In this document: positions 9,996 to 18,827 of the stretch, in pieces
How positions within the stretch are numbered: position 1 is the stretch's first letter
How the letters are laid out: each line of letters begins with the position of its first letter
NCBI GenBank assembly: GCA_902494605.1
Contig: CABUUG010000005.1
Coordinates: forward strand, 1-38,414
Length of the DNA: 38,414 bases
Direction: 5' to 3'
DNA from: an uncultured Collinsella sp.
GTDB taxonomy: Bacteria > Actinomycetota > Coriobacteriia > Coriobacteriales > Coriobacteriaceae
Notes under the pieces: generated by a model
Database searches by the model: none
Told to the model about the DNA's origin: nothing
Seen by the model: only the letters and a program-made list of their open reading frames with translations
Program-made: the position numbers and the translations under genes

Positions 9996-10610
9996 ATTGT
10001 CATCGGACTTTGCGCTGGCTTTGGCCGCCTCTTCGCCCGCGATCAGGTCCTTAACCGTTATATACGCACTGTACGTAGCATCCTCGATCTTTTCCAAAAC
10101 ATCATCAGGGTCGCAAGTGCCCCAAGTTTCTTCGAGGACTCGAGCCAATCCCCAAGCAGCGCTGAGCAGGACGTCAACGTCCTTTAGATCTAAATGATCG
10201 ACCGTAAAGGGATAGTCCGCGCACTCCAGTAGATACGTATCAACTGCGCCAATTGCCTCAGCCACGTATGGCTCAAGATCGCAATGGGGTTGGAGGGCGC
10301 ACAGCGCCTTGTGCGGATCGGTCGGCTCGATCCAATACAGCGTTGTCGCATCCTCGCATTTCTCGAGCGGATAACGCTCAACCGCCTTCTCCCAACTTTC
10401 ATACCAAGGATCGGCATCGCCGTCCGTCATCGACCTGCAAAGATCAATCGCCGCAGAAACAGTCGCACACGAGCATCTATAACTGGCGCCTTTCCTAAAA
10501 TCATCATTGAGCTCGTCGTCTCCAGACAGCCTCGCCTCCATGATCAGAAACGGGCCGTCATCATCTGTAATGCTCATGGGATAGTTGTCACATTCGTAGT
10601 ACGGATACAT
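9990..10610 (-). CDS. Hypothetical acidic protein of helicase operon
   Basis: A 206-residue acidic protein that I do not recognise. The ATG at 10610 (MYPYYECDNYP) has GGAG 5 bases upstream, whereas the open frame upstream of it overlaps the preceding gene. It has several Cys (for example YRCSCATV) and Trp residues but no complete metal-binding motif, and no membrane segments. It ends in an Ala/Lys-rich tail. It lies 28 bases after the 108-residue gene and upstream of the helicase-nuclease, all in one direction, so it is probably part of the same operon. Confidence 0.7.
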   Translation of the reverse strand: MYPYYECDNYPMSITDDDGPFLIMEARLSGDDELNDDFRKGASYRCSCATVSAAIDLCRSMTDGDADPWYESWEKAVERYPLEKCEDATTLYWIEPTDPHKALCALQPHCDLEPYVAEAIGAVDTYLLECADYPFTVDHLDLKDVDVLLSAAWGLARVLEETWGTCDPDDVLEKIEDATYSAYITVKDLIAGEEAAKASAKSDDNL

Positions 10611-10638
10611 TTTGTCTCCAATCAACCGTTCGGTCACA

Positions 10639-10965
10639 TTAACAAGCAATATCAAAACCGCGCTCACGCGGAGGGTTGTCGTCCTCGATCCATTCGAGCC
10701 CGTCGTTCTCATCGATTCCGGCATCGGGGACTGACGACCATCTGAACTCGAAACCAAGCTGGTCAAGCTCATCGACTCGCTCACTGATTACTCCGTACGC
10801 ATCCAACGCATTCTCGAAATCCTCCGAAGACACATAGCCGCGCTCGCACTGCTTGCGCATCTGGTGCAAACGACCCATGGCGGCAGCGATGATCTCGCGA
10901 AGAACGATAACCTCGCGCTCGCATACATCGATGTTTCCTTTGTTGAGCTTGATGCAATCGGACAT
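10639..10965 (-). CDS. Small hypothetical protein, first gene of helicase operon
   Basis: A 108-residue protein, mostly predicted helical, with a charged middle (CEREVIVLREIIAAAMGRLH) and an acidic C-terminal tail. No family is recognised. The ATG at 10965 has GGGAGG 5 bases upstream; the longer open frame before it runs into the divergent gene on the other strand and is not credible. It appears to be the first gene of the operon that leads to the helicase-nuclease and the PIWI-like protein. Confidence 0.65.
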   Translation of the reverse strand: MSDCIKLNKGNIDVCEREVIVLREIIAAAMGRLHQMRKQCERGYVSSEDFENALDAYGVISERVDELDQLGFEFRWSSVPDAGIDENDGLEWIEDDNPPRERGFDIAC

Positions 10966-11015
10966 AACGGCCTCCCTGGTTTTAAGCCTTTTCGCTTGAT
11001 TCCATTGAACAGCCG

Positions 11016-11066
11016 CAAACAGCCGCGTAATATGACTTTTATCGGGTTTTAAATTTTGGCTGTTTG
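11016..11066. promoter_or_regulatory. Divergent intergenic region with operator-like repeats
   Basis: The 109-base gap between the divergent starts at 10965 and 11075 holds the perfect 9-base inverted repeat CAAACAGCC (11016-11024) and GGCTGTTTG (11058-11066). A second AACAGCC lies just to the left, at about 11008-11014. The bases between the arms are AT-rich. The arrangement is that of a shared operator for both directions, but no regulator is identified. Confidence 0.4.
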
Positions 11067-11074
11067 GAGCATTA

Positions 11075-13237
11075 ATGCTTGATTCCGAAAAAGAGCCGTT
11101 TAGCTGGGGTTTCGAGGCTGGCTTTCTTCGCTCTCCCGTCAATCCCCGCATGCTTCTTCTTAACAGAACGCCAGAGATTGATTGCGCCGATGACGGAAAC
11201 GCAACCGGCAATGCAAGCGCATGGAATCTCGTCTCCGTAGCCAACGACCTATTACGCGTCGACTTAAGCTCGCTTTTCAACGAGATTGGGGGCCACTTTC
11301 GTGAGCGAGCAAAATTGCGCTTTTACATCGATTTGCAGAACGCCATTCGTCAGCCCCCTGCTCCCCACGATGCGCAACACGCTTCGATGGACTACGCAGC
11401 CGAACCAGACCATGACGACTGGCTCGATCCAGACGATTCCGACCAAGAGTCCGCGCAAGCAGAATTGAACGAAGCCGAAATCGAAGTCAACCTTCAAAAA
11501 CAAAAGGAACGCGACCTCGATTTCTTTGCTCCGATATTCGATAAAGCCATTACGCGCCATGCACACGGAGAGATATCTGGCATGGCCAGGTATCTCCTTG
11601 AAAATGTCTGCAGGCAGTGTGTCATGAACATCACAGCGATTCCCGACTATCGCTATTACAGCTGCTGGATGAACAACAACGCTATTGAGTGCAACGAAAT
11701 CAACCGCCTGTACCGCGCGGTGATCACGACATCGGCCCAACTCAATAAGCAAGAAATGGCGTCCCTCTTCAGCTCCTATCTCAAGCTCGTGTCGAACGAC
11801 ATGGACATTACAACTACCAACGGCAAGACCGGGCTAACAGAACCGGTGCCGTATAAACGCGACAATCCAAGAGACAACTATCCAAAGGTCAACTCGCAGA
11901 TAGAAACAGCTTGCGTTTGCACCAATACCGATCTCTTTCGAGCGCTTCTCATTGTTTTTTATCAGGAATGTCTGGAGCTTGCCCCGCTGCTTAAAAACAC
12001 CGAGGCACCTAGCCTGCTCGCGCAAAACGAAGAGTTTTTCCCAGCCGCCATCAAAACAAGCGACCCGCGACAATTTCGATTATTCGATAATCAGCTGCCG
12101 GCAATCATCCGCTTTGGCGACGCTTTTGCATACGCAGCCAAAAAGCACTTGCCCGGAAACGAAACGGCTCAAAAGCTCGAAGAACATTTGAGCGATATAA
12201 AACGCATGAATAGCGCCCCCTTTATGCAGGCGTTTCGCAAGAACTATCTCGAGGCTATGCGCGAGAACCAAATCTACGCAAATGGAGACTTCCATACGTA
12301 TGCAGAGCTTAACGACCAGGAAAACCTCAATAGGCTCGTAAGGCTTCAAGCTGTTATTGCAAAGGCAGGAGAGCTTTACTTCACCGAAGAGGAATGTTCC
12401 TTTGCAAGCCTTTATGCCCGCATCCTCCACGAGCTGCTGCTGTGCGGCATTATGCCGATAACATGCCAAACCTGTGGTTCGCTCTTTTTTCCGACCGGCC
12501 CTAACAGCAAGTACTGCGATCGATATAACGCGGCGACCAAGCTCTATTGCAACCCGCGGCACAACGCCAAAAAACATCTTGGTCGCAAATCACCCCGCGA
12601 CGTCGCACTCAATATACGGAGAAAAGCCGACACGGCATACGAAAAGGGTTTAACGGATTGTGCCCACTATTTTGACAGCCTTGGCAATTTTGTTCTCGAT
12701 GGTCTTGGCCCAACATACCAAGCGAGCGACCTAATTTCCGACGAGCTCTATGCGGCATGGCTGTCTATCGTCAACCAGCCCAATTGCAGGACAAAAATCA
12801 GGCGACCAGATAGGAACGGTTTTCCATACCCCGTACTGTGGTACGGATTCATCCTCAATGGCATACAGTATGTACAAGTCGAGTTTCCCGAAGCCGAGTA
12901 CCCGGCGCTTTTTGAACGCTTGAGCCAGCTCGCCGAAAGCCCGCAATCAAAGTGCACGCTGAAGCACAAGGGACCCGGCGAGCACCCATACAGCTCATGG
13001 CTTATCAAGTTATACGAGTTGTTGGAGATCATTGCGCAAATTAATAGCGCCGACCAGGTGGCAAAGCCCATTCCATTGCTTGGAATAGATAGGGACGATT
13101 GTGTCTCGACCGACCCGACCGCCCAAGGCACACGGAGCGCGCCCGACGCATGCGTCTACAGCACCGGCACGATAGATAGCCTTAGCTTTACCGTGTATAC
13201 GAAGGGATATGACCCGGAAGAGCGGGAACGAGCCTGA
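11075..13237 (+). CDS. Zinc-ribbon protein, DUF6076-like
   Basis: A 720-residue soluble protein. Around residues 465-500 it has CQTCGSLFFP, then YCDRYN and LYCNP, followed by a basic HNAKKH segment; this is the treble-clef or zinc-ribbon arrangement I associate with DUF6076-type proteins. An acidic region (about 115-140, DDWLDPDDSDQE) lies near the N-terminus, and the rest has no recognised domain. The ATG at 11075 follows GGAG with 5-base spacing. It is divergent from the helicase/PIWI-like operon and shares its control region, so it may regulate or take part in that system, which is inferred. A nucleic-acid-binding role is plausible from the zinc motif. Confidence 0.7.
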   Translation: MLDSEKEPFSWGFEAGFLRSPVNPRMLLLNRTPEIDCADDGNATGNASAWNLVSVANDLLRVDLSSLFNEIGGHFRERAKLRFYIDLQNAIRQPPAPHDAQHASMDYAAEPDHDDWLDPDDSDQESAQAELNEAEIEVNLQKQKERDLDFFAPIFDKAITRHAHGEISGMARYLLENVCRQCVMNITAIPDYRYYSCWMNNNAIECNEINRLYRAVITTSAQLNKQEMASLFSSYLKLVSNDMDITTTNGKTGLTEPVPYKRDNPRDNYPKVNSQIETACVCTNTDLFRALLIVFYQECLELAPLLKNTEAPSLLAQNEEFFPAAIKTSDPRQFRLFDNQLPAIIRFGDAFAYAAKKHLPGNETAQKLEEHLSDIKRMNSAPFMQAFRKNYLEAMRENQIYANGDFHTYAELNDQENLNRLVRLQAVIAKAGELYFTEEECSFASLYARILHELLLCGIMPITCQTCGSLFFPTGPNSKYCDRYNAATKLYCNPRHNAKKHLGRKSPRDVALNIRRKADTAYEKGLTDCAHYFDSLGNFVLDGLGPTYQASDLISDELYAAWLSIVNQPNCRTKIRRPDRNGFPYPVLWYGFILNGIQYVQVEFPEAEYPALFERLSQLAESPQSKCTLKHKGPGEHPYSSWLIKLYELLEIIAQINSADQVAKPIPLLGIDRDDCVSTDPTAQGTRSAPDACVYSTGTIDSLSFTVYTKGYDPEERERA

Positions 13238-13241
13238 TGTA

Positions 13242-13261
13242 GCGGCTTCGAGCGAAGCCGC
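13242..13261. repeat. Short perfect hairpin after the zinc-ribbon gene
   Basis: Nine-base arms GCGGCTTCG and CGAAGCCGC with a 2-base spacer start four bases after the stop codon of the zinc-ribbon gene. No T tract follows on the plus strand. It could act as a weak terminator or simply be part of the decayed phage gene that overlaps it. Confidence 0.35.
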
Positions 13262-13321
13262 CGGTCACGGGGTGGCACCGGGGCGCGGACGCCGCGGGCC
13301 ATTGGGAGCAACCCTCCTCCG

Positions 13322-13570
13322 CTACCTGCGCGACGTGGCAGCGCCGCTGCGTCGTCCCTGTCGCCGAACATCGTCCTGAAGGCGCGGGCGGGTGTCCATG
13401 AACAGCCGCGCCCGCACTAGCCTGGGGGACAGCCGCCCCGCCACCAGCAGTGCGCCGGCACGCCTCGGCACCGCCAGGGTCTCCGCCTCCACGGGCAGGG
13501 CAACTTTCTCGATGACCTCGGCAGAGCACACGCCCGACAGGTCAACCCCGTTGTAGACGATTGGCCTCAT
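13322..13570 (-). pseudogene. Remnant of a phage distal tail protein gene
   Basis: The first 55 or so residues (MRPIVYNGVDLSGVC and onward, with LSPRLVRARLF) match the start of siphophage distal tail proteins, which begin with a Y-N-G-V-D-L motif. A ribosome site (GAGGGG) precedes the ATG at 13570. After about residue 60 the frame turns into Arg/Gly-rich noise and stops, and coding-like stretches appear in the other two frames further on, so the gene is frameshifted and truncated. There are no other phage genes nearby. The surrounding 390 bases otherwise contain no gene. Confidence 0.55.
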
Positions 13571-13626
13571 GCGTTGCCCCTCGCGCGCCCGTAGGTGTTA
13601 CCGCTACTCTGAAAATGACCAGATGA

Positions 13627-16062
13627 TCACCCAACAATCTTTGGCGAGTGGGGGCTGAACGCATCGTTGCCGTTCTGTTCATCCACCGCCCTGCGCCCCA
13701 GGCTTAAGGGTTCTGCCGCGTCATCTTCCACCCGCACGGACAGGACATAGTAGAAGTCAGCACCCTGATTCCCACGATCCCGCACGTAGCCAAGGTCGGC
13801 CAGGCGGTCGGCCAGCTCGTCCCTCGAAACCAGCTCATTCGAGGTTATGCGACACGCCACAGGCTCGATCTCGTAGGTGTTCGTCTGGCTTATGGCGTTC
13901 CGATAGAAGCGGAACCACGACGTGCGGAAGAGATCCTTATGGTGCGAGTAGACATGCCCGTCCTTAATGGCATAGAAGTAGAAGAGAAAGCGCCCGCCCT
14001 TGCGGAGCCTGCCGCTGCTTTCGAGAAAGTGATAGTAGTCATCGGGAGAGTCCCCTCGAATGTAGCCAATCACGAACGATTCGCCACCATGCCCGTAGGA
14101 GTCGCTATCTGTCTTGCCCGCGCTTGGAGGCTCAGCCACAACCATTTCGGTGAAGTAGCTCAGCCGGTTCAGCCGCGTATTGCTTGCCGTGTTCTCGCCG
14201 ATGACCTTCTCTATGAAATCGCGCAACGCATTCTCTGCCGTCCTGCTGATGCTCGGCTTCATGGCGAAAGCGCCGACACCCGGCAAAATCTCCTCGAAGA
14301 GCCGGAATTGGCCCTTCTCGCCCGTTTCGCCCGAACCCGGATAAAGCACGTAGCTGCCAACCGTGCGCCGTATCGCGTCGTTGTACGTGTGCATCTTCAG
14401 CAGGTCACCGCGCTTGTAGGTGTTCGTGGTGGAGGCCGCCTTCTCCTCGTTAAGTTCCTCGCGCTCTGCCTCCTCGGTGCCCACATCCTTGCCGACAAGC
14501 CCCGTCAAGTCGGTGATGCGGTACTTGGCGTCGAAGTGGACGAATGCAACAGCTCCATCTTGCACTGCGGCTCGCTCGTTTGTATAAGCATCCGGGAATA
14601 TCGCGAGCGTGTAGTCGGGTCTGAACGGTCTCGAGTACGAACCCTCGTAACGAGTGGCATGAAAGTCACGGGGCGAGAAGGTGCGGTTGTAGTAGAGGTT
14701 TACCTTCGCGCCGCACTGCGCAATCTGGAATGACTGGCAGGAGCGTACGCCCTGCTTGAGGGATATTGACAGCCCACCGTCGGGATTCGTCCCGATAAAT
14801 GGGTGGTCATCGGTGCTTATCGGCTCGCACCCCTCGATCCCCCTTACGATGTCGTACAGCTCAAAGAAGATCCAGTACTCGTAGAGGAGGGCCACATTCT
14901 TCGATTCGCCCTCGTAGATGTCATCCTTGCCCTTCCAGTCGAGCTGCAGCGCCATATCGAGCATGGAATATGCGAAGAAGATCTGCGAGTATCCCTCGCG
15001 CTTCTGCAACACCTGGTTGTTCTGAGGCATCATCTGCAGGGTGCCGACATCGTCGAAGAAGGCGTCGCTGAGTATCGTATCCAGCATGGCGTGCAGCGCG
15101 GCGGCTTCGCGATAACACTCCGTCTGCCGAGTATCGCCCTTCTCGGCATCCAGGACAGTCATCAGAGAGGTGCAGATCCGGTCAATCTCATGCAGGGCAA
15201 ATTTCACAAACCGATTGGCGGGCGTGTCGAGCAGGTCGTACTTGCGCGTGACGCTGACCATCTGGGGGAGGTAGACGCCTCCCGCATCGCCGCCGCAGTT
15301 CAAGCGCGTCCACATCCGGCTGTTCGAGAAGGGGTTCGTATAAAACCTCCGGGACGGCATGCCAGCCCCAACCGACCGCAGCTCGTCCTCGTGATCCAGC
15401 GTCCTATCAGGGTTCCTCTTTATCGCCTCGAAGAGGGCTTGGAGGTTCGGTTCGTAGCAGAACTGCCGCAGGAAGACGAACTGCTCAAGCAGCGTCTCGC
15501 GATTCTCGTCGGCTTGCTTGTAAACGTTCGACGTGGAGCCCGAGTAGTCAAGGAGCAGCGCAGCGCACCTTGCGGCAAGCTCCTCGGTGAGCTCGATGTA
15601 ATCGTCTTCATAGCCAATCTTGAGCGGGACGACTTCGAACTGTAGCATCGGCGCATCAGCTTCCTCGCCGAATCGAATCCTCGAACGCCCGAGATAGTTC
15701 ACGAACTGGAAGGTGACACTATTGCCGTTTCTGTCGCACCTGATATTCTTGCCTTCGTTTTGGAACGAGGCGCGAGGATGCAGGCCACCATCAGGGGTCC
15801 GCTCGTATTCGAGCACATAACATGTGGTTTCGTTGATTCGAAGCGTGGGACTCCCGTCAAGACCGTCCTTGACGGCGAAGGCTGGTGTTGAACCAGCGCC
15901 ATTCTGGGATGCTTCCGGCTTGAGACCGAAACACGTCAGCCCGGTTAGCCCGGTCTGCTGTTCCTCGTCCCAATCGACTCGGTCATGCGCACCGCTCTGG
16001 TAGAGCCTGGCTATTGTTCTTCCATCCGCTGCAAAGCGGATTGCGCCGATGCTGCCGTCCAT
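13627..16062 (-). CDS. DUF2357 nuclease subunit of LlaJI/BsuMI-type restriction system
   Basis: An 811-residue protein, the nuclease partner of the McrB-like gene just upstream. The middle carries the DUF2357 region (about 150-400), followed by a PD-(D/E)XK core: RPDY (481-484), VHFDAKY (Lys 513) and a downstream helix MHTYNDAIRR (557-566). This is the layout of McrC-like and LlaJI R2-like nucleases, which cut DNA when driven by the GTPase. A C-terminal domain of about 150 residues (from about 664; YYHFLESSGRL, LFYFYAIKDGHVYSHH) extends beyond the usual end and occurs again as a fragment at 20636-21043. The ATG at 16062 lies 3 bases after the GTPase stop, indicating translational coupling. 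Confidence 0.85.
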   Translation of the reverse strand: MDGSIGAIRFAADGRTIARLYQSGAHDRVDWDEEQQTGLTGLTCFGLKPEASQNGAGSTPAFAVKDGLDGSPTLRINETTCYVLEYERTPDGGLHPRASFQNEGKNIRCDRNGNSVTFQFVNYLGRSRIRFGEEADAPMLQFEVVPLKIGYEDDYIELTEELAARCAALLLDYSGSTSNVYKQADENRETLLEQFVFLRQFCYEPNLQALFEAIKRNPDRTLDHEDELRSVGAGMPSRRFYTNPFSNSRMWTRLNCGGDAGGVYLPQMVSVTRKYDLLDTPANRFVKFALHEIDRICTSLMTVLDAEKGDTRQTECYREAAALHAMLDTILSDAFFDDVGTLQMMPQNNQVLQKREGYSQIFFAYSMLDMALQLDWKGKDDIYEGESKNVALLYEYWIFFELYDIVRGIEGCEPISTDDHPFIGTNPDGGLSISLKQGVRSCQSFQIAQCGAKVNLYYNRTFSPRDFHATRYEGSYSRPFRPDYTLAIFPDAYTNERAAVQDGAVAFVHFDAKYRITDLTGLVGKDVGTEEAEREELNEEKAASTTNTYKRGDLLKMHTYNDAIRRTVGSYVLYPGSGETGEKGQFRLFEEILPGVGAFAMKPSISRTAENALRDFIEKVIGENTASNTRLNRLSYFTEMVVAEPPSAGKTDSDSYGHGGESFVIGYIRGDSPDDYYHFLESSGRLRKGGRFLFYFYAIKDGHVYSHHKDLFRTSWFRFYRNAISQTNTYEIEPVACRITSNELVSRDELADRLADLGYVRDRGNQGADFYYVLSVRVEDDAAEPLSLGRRAVDEQNGNDAFSPHSPKIVG

Positions 16063-16065
16063 AGG

Positions 16066-17925
16066 CTAGATGAAGCTCGCATACTGCACGTTATCGAGTT
16101 TCGCTGCCATCTGGCTTATCTTAACGGAGCTCAGCTCGCCATCGCATATGTCTTTCAGGCTTTTAAGCAGATTGCCGATCTCACGCTTGTTACCATGGAG
16201 CTTCGGCAGCACCTTCTGGACAATCTGCTCATCGACGGAACGCTCGAGTTCGTAGTTCTCGCCGTCAAGCTCGTGCGCGGCATTAACGTACATTCGCACT
16301 TCGCGCACGGTGCGGAAGGCAAACTCATAGCCGCATTTCTCCAGCTCTTCATACAGCTTGCCGAACTTCTCGAAGATGGCGTTAGCATCATCTTCGCTGA
16401 TGTAATTGGCTCCCTCCCATATGTCCTTGGCGAGACGCAGAAAAGCCTGGGGGACGCCGGAAGCTGCGACGGCAACGTCCGGCGCATCCTCGATGGCTTT
16501 GAACCCTGCAAGGACTTCGGCCTTCGACGGCTTGAACTCTATGACGTTTGCCCTGTCGAGCACCTTGGGGCTAAACATGTAAGTGGTCTCATCGATGTTC
16601 ACGGTGCCGACAACGAACAGGTTCTGCGGATAGGGCAGCCTGCCAGCACCGCCATCGCCGTACCCATCAAGCACGATGAGGTTATCCTCGCCGATGGTCT
16701 CCATGTGGCTGAGGAAGTCTGAGAAATACCGCTCGACATGGCTCAGGTTCATCTCGTCGAGGATGAGGAAATACGGAACCTCGGGGTTAGCGTTGGCCCG
16801 TTCGATGAGTCTCAGTATGCCGGTCTCTTCGTACGCGCCTTTGCCGCCGTCTGCAATCGGGTTGAAGAAGCCCAGCACCTTGGTGTTGTCGGTCCAGTCG
16901 GCACCGACCGGGACGAGCAACCAGTTTGGCTCCCCGTCTTCATCCAAGACCTCAAGGTACTTTGCAAAACGCTTGGAAATCCGCGTCTTGCCTGTTCCGC
17001 TGTTGCCAGCAAGGATGACAAAGGGCTTTGCCAGTAGTGACGTGATGTAGCGCCTGGAGAAGTCGGTTTTAAATTCAGCTGGAAGGTTGTTTAGCTGAAA
17101 AGTCCTCTTCTCTCTGCTTGATGCTTTCGATGAATTCTTTGCAGCAAGGTCGATTAGTTGATGCATTGCGGGCAGCACGTCATCGCCTTGTTCGTAGTCG
17201 ATGCCCTCTTCGGCAATCAATTGGCTCGCTATGAGGTTTCGCATGAACTCAGCCACGCTGTAATCAAACTCAAGTTTCCCTGCGTAAACGTCAGCGAAAT
17301 ACTTGAATGCCGTGGTCAGGCTACCAGCCCTCATCTTGCATCCGCGATTGCAAAGGGCAATAAGATCGTCAATTCTCGACTTGTAGTCGTAATCTATCGC
17401 ACCCGAAAACTGCCCGTCTTTGTATCTGCTTCCAGTGGCGAAGAAGAGTTTCGTTAGCTCCAAGATATATGCATCTTCGGAGACGCCCACAGGCTTTACT
17501 TCGGCTGCATCCATCCAGAATGTCCTTTCCGCAAAACCGTCCTCTTGCAACGGCGATGAATCGTTTACTTTGCCCGTCACTGGCAACAACAGCAGTGCGG
17601 CAAACAAGTTGCCGACATTTGGACGCTTTGCCCCGTCTCCTTGTATTTGCACACGTACTTTTCCGCCTTTTTTTGCAACGGGATAACGCGTGCCAAGGGA
17701 GACAACTTGCCCAGTAGAGGGTACGACTACTTCCAAGATGATTGCGTGTCCGATAATGTCAACTGCAGTCAGCGTATCCCCGTTTGCAAGAGAGCCTGAA
17801 CCTTTGAGTTCGTACTGTCCAGCACCACCTTGTCCAACTGTTCTCCCGCGAACGGATAGCGTATTCTCGCTATATATAGAATTCGGAATGGGATAGCTCA
17901 AATTCCATTCATCGACAAAGGACAT
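16066..17925 (-). CDS. McrB-like AAA+ GTPase subunit of restriction system
   Basis: A 619-residue protein. The second half is a McrB-type AAA+ domain: Walker A GNSGTGKT (307-314), Walker B LILDEMNLSHVERYFSD (DE at 390-391) and the family signature GTVNIDETTYMFSPKVLDRA (about 440-459). McrB-family motors hydrolyse GTP and translocate DNA to activate a McrC-like nuclease. The first 290 residues are unlike other known domains that I can name and probably hold the DNA-recognition part. The ATG at 17925 is preceded by GGTGG; a GTG at 17937 lacks a ribosome site. It lies between the methyltransferase genes and the nuclease gene, as expected for LlaJI R1 or the BsuMI McrB-like subunit. Confidence 0.9.
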   Translation of the reverse strand: MSFVDEWNLSYPIPNSIYSENTLSVRGRTVGQGGAGQYELKGSGSLANGDTLTAVDIIGHAIILEVVVPSTGQVVSLGTRYPVAKKGGKVRVQIQGDGAKRPNVGNLFAALLLLPVTGKVNDSSPLQEDGFAERTFWMDAAEVKPVGVSEDAYILELTKLFFATGSRYKDGQFSGAIDYDYKSRIDDLIALCNRGCKMRAGSLTTAFKYFADVYAGKLEFDYSVAEFMRNLIASQLIAEEGIDYEQGDDVLPAMHQLIDLAAKNSSKASSREKRTFQLNNLPAEFKTDFSRRYITSLLAKPFVILAGNSGTGKTRISKRFAKYLEVLDEDGEPNWLLVPVGADWTDNTKVLGFFNPIADGGKGAYEETGILRLIERANANPEVPYFLILDEMNLSHVERYFSDFLSHMETIGEDNLIVLDGYGDGGAGRLPYPQNLFVVGTVNIDETTYMFSPKVLDRANVIEFKPSKAEVLAGFKAIEDAPDVAVAASGVPQAFLRLAKDIWEGANYISEDDANAIFEKFGKLYEELEKCGYEFAFRTVREVRMYVNAAHELDGENYELERSVDEQIVQKVLPKLHGNKREIGNLLKSLKDICDGELSSVKISQMAAKLDNVQYASFI

Positions 17926-17939
17926 GGCAACCACCACAA

Positions 17940-18827
17940 TTAATCTGCTGCATAGTCAGCTATGCATCTAGCAACGTACTCAGCAAGCTTAACTGGCACG
18001 GCATTGCCAATCGCCTGCTCAATGTCTGTCTTGGACCCGACAAACTCAAACTCTTCGGGGAAGGTTTGCAGATAGCTGCGCTCCTTGTATGTTAAGGCTC
18101 TCACACCTTCAGAAATATCAGCCTTGTCGGCATGATGCCTCTTATATGCTGGCGGTATCGGACGGTTGGTGCCTCGTACCGTTACCGCTGGCTCGTCAAT
18201 CGTGAAGACGCCCCTACGCTGGAAGTTGCGTGGATGCATGTAGAAGTATTGCGTGCCGAGCGAATCGCCAAGGTAATCCCTGACGGTCATCTGCTTGTCG
18301 CTCAGCCTTGAATCCAAGAGTTCGCCGAGAAAGTCATCTTTATCACCAAGATGACCGACAAGGATAAAGCGCCTGCGAATCTGAGGCACACCACATAGAC
18401 TGGCGTTGAGGACGCGCCTCGTGAGACCGTATCCAGCATTGCGGAATATTTCCAGCGCCTCGGGCAGGACGTCCATCCGCTCGATATTGTAAACATTCTC
18501 CATGACGAACCACTCGGGTCTGACGTCCCGAACTATCTCAGCATATCGGATGGTGAGATTGGCCCTTTTGCCGCGCTGTCTGGCGCCCGCAATGGAGAAG
18601 TCCTGGCAAGGGGGGCCACCGATTATCATCGACGGCGAATACTCTTCAATTTTCGGGACCGCTTCCGCATCGTAAAGATCGTATTTGAATGCCGGGTGGT
18701 CGAAGTTTGCCGAATAGATGTCGACAGCCGCCTGCCAGTTATCAAACGCCGCCTTTATGTTGAAGCCCGCATTCTGGAATCCGAGCGACATACCGCCGCA
18801 TCCCGAGAAAAGATCAACGCAGTCCAT
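17940..18827 (-). CDS. DNA cytosine-5 methyltransferase, second of pair
   Basis: A 295-residue m5C methyltransferase that transfers a methyl group from S-adenosylmethionine to cytosine in DNA. Motifs: I (DLFSGCGGMSLGF, about 5-17), IV with the catalytic Cys 74 in GGPPCQDF, VI ENV in WFVMENVYN, VIII QIRRRF and X IGNAVPVKLAEYV. It is clearly related to the methyltransferase encoded just upstream, mainly in the target-recognition region (YLGxxLG; RPIPPAYK here), so the two are paralogues that probably modify the two strands of an asymmetric site. Its ATG overlaps the upstream gene by 14 bases and has GAGGGA 8 bases before it. It protects host DNA from the McrB-like/DUF2357 nuclease encoded downstream. 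Confidence 0.9.
   Translation of the reverse strand: MDCVDLFSGCGGMSLGFQNAGFNIKAAFDNWQAAVDIYSANFDHPAFKYDLYDAEAVPKIEEYSPSMIIGGPPCQDFSIAGARQRGKRANLTIRYAEIVRDVRPEWFVMENVYNIERMDVLPEALEIFRNAGYGLTRRVLNASLCGVPQIRRRFILVGHLGDKDDFLGELLDSRLSDKQMTVRDYLGDSLGTQYFYMHPRNFQRRGVFTIDEPAVTVRGTNRPIPPAYKRHHADKADISEGVRALTYKERSYLQTFPEEFEFVGSKTDIEQAIGNAVPVKLAEYVARCIADYAAD

Noticed and set aside
14803..15645. A 280-codon plus-strand open frame.
   Set aside because: It lies wholly opposite the DUF2357 nuclease gene, which has clear motifs, and it has no ribosome site.
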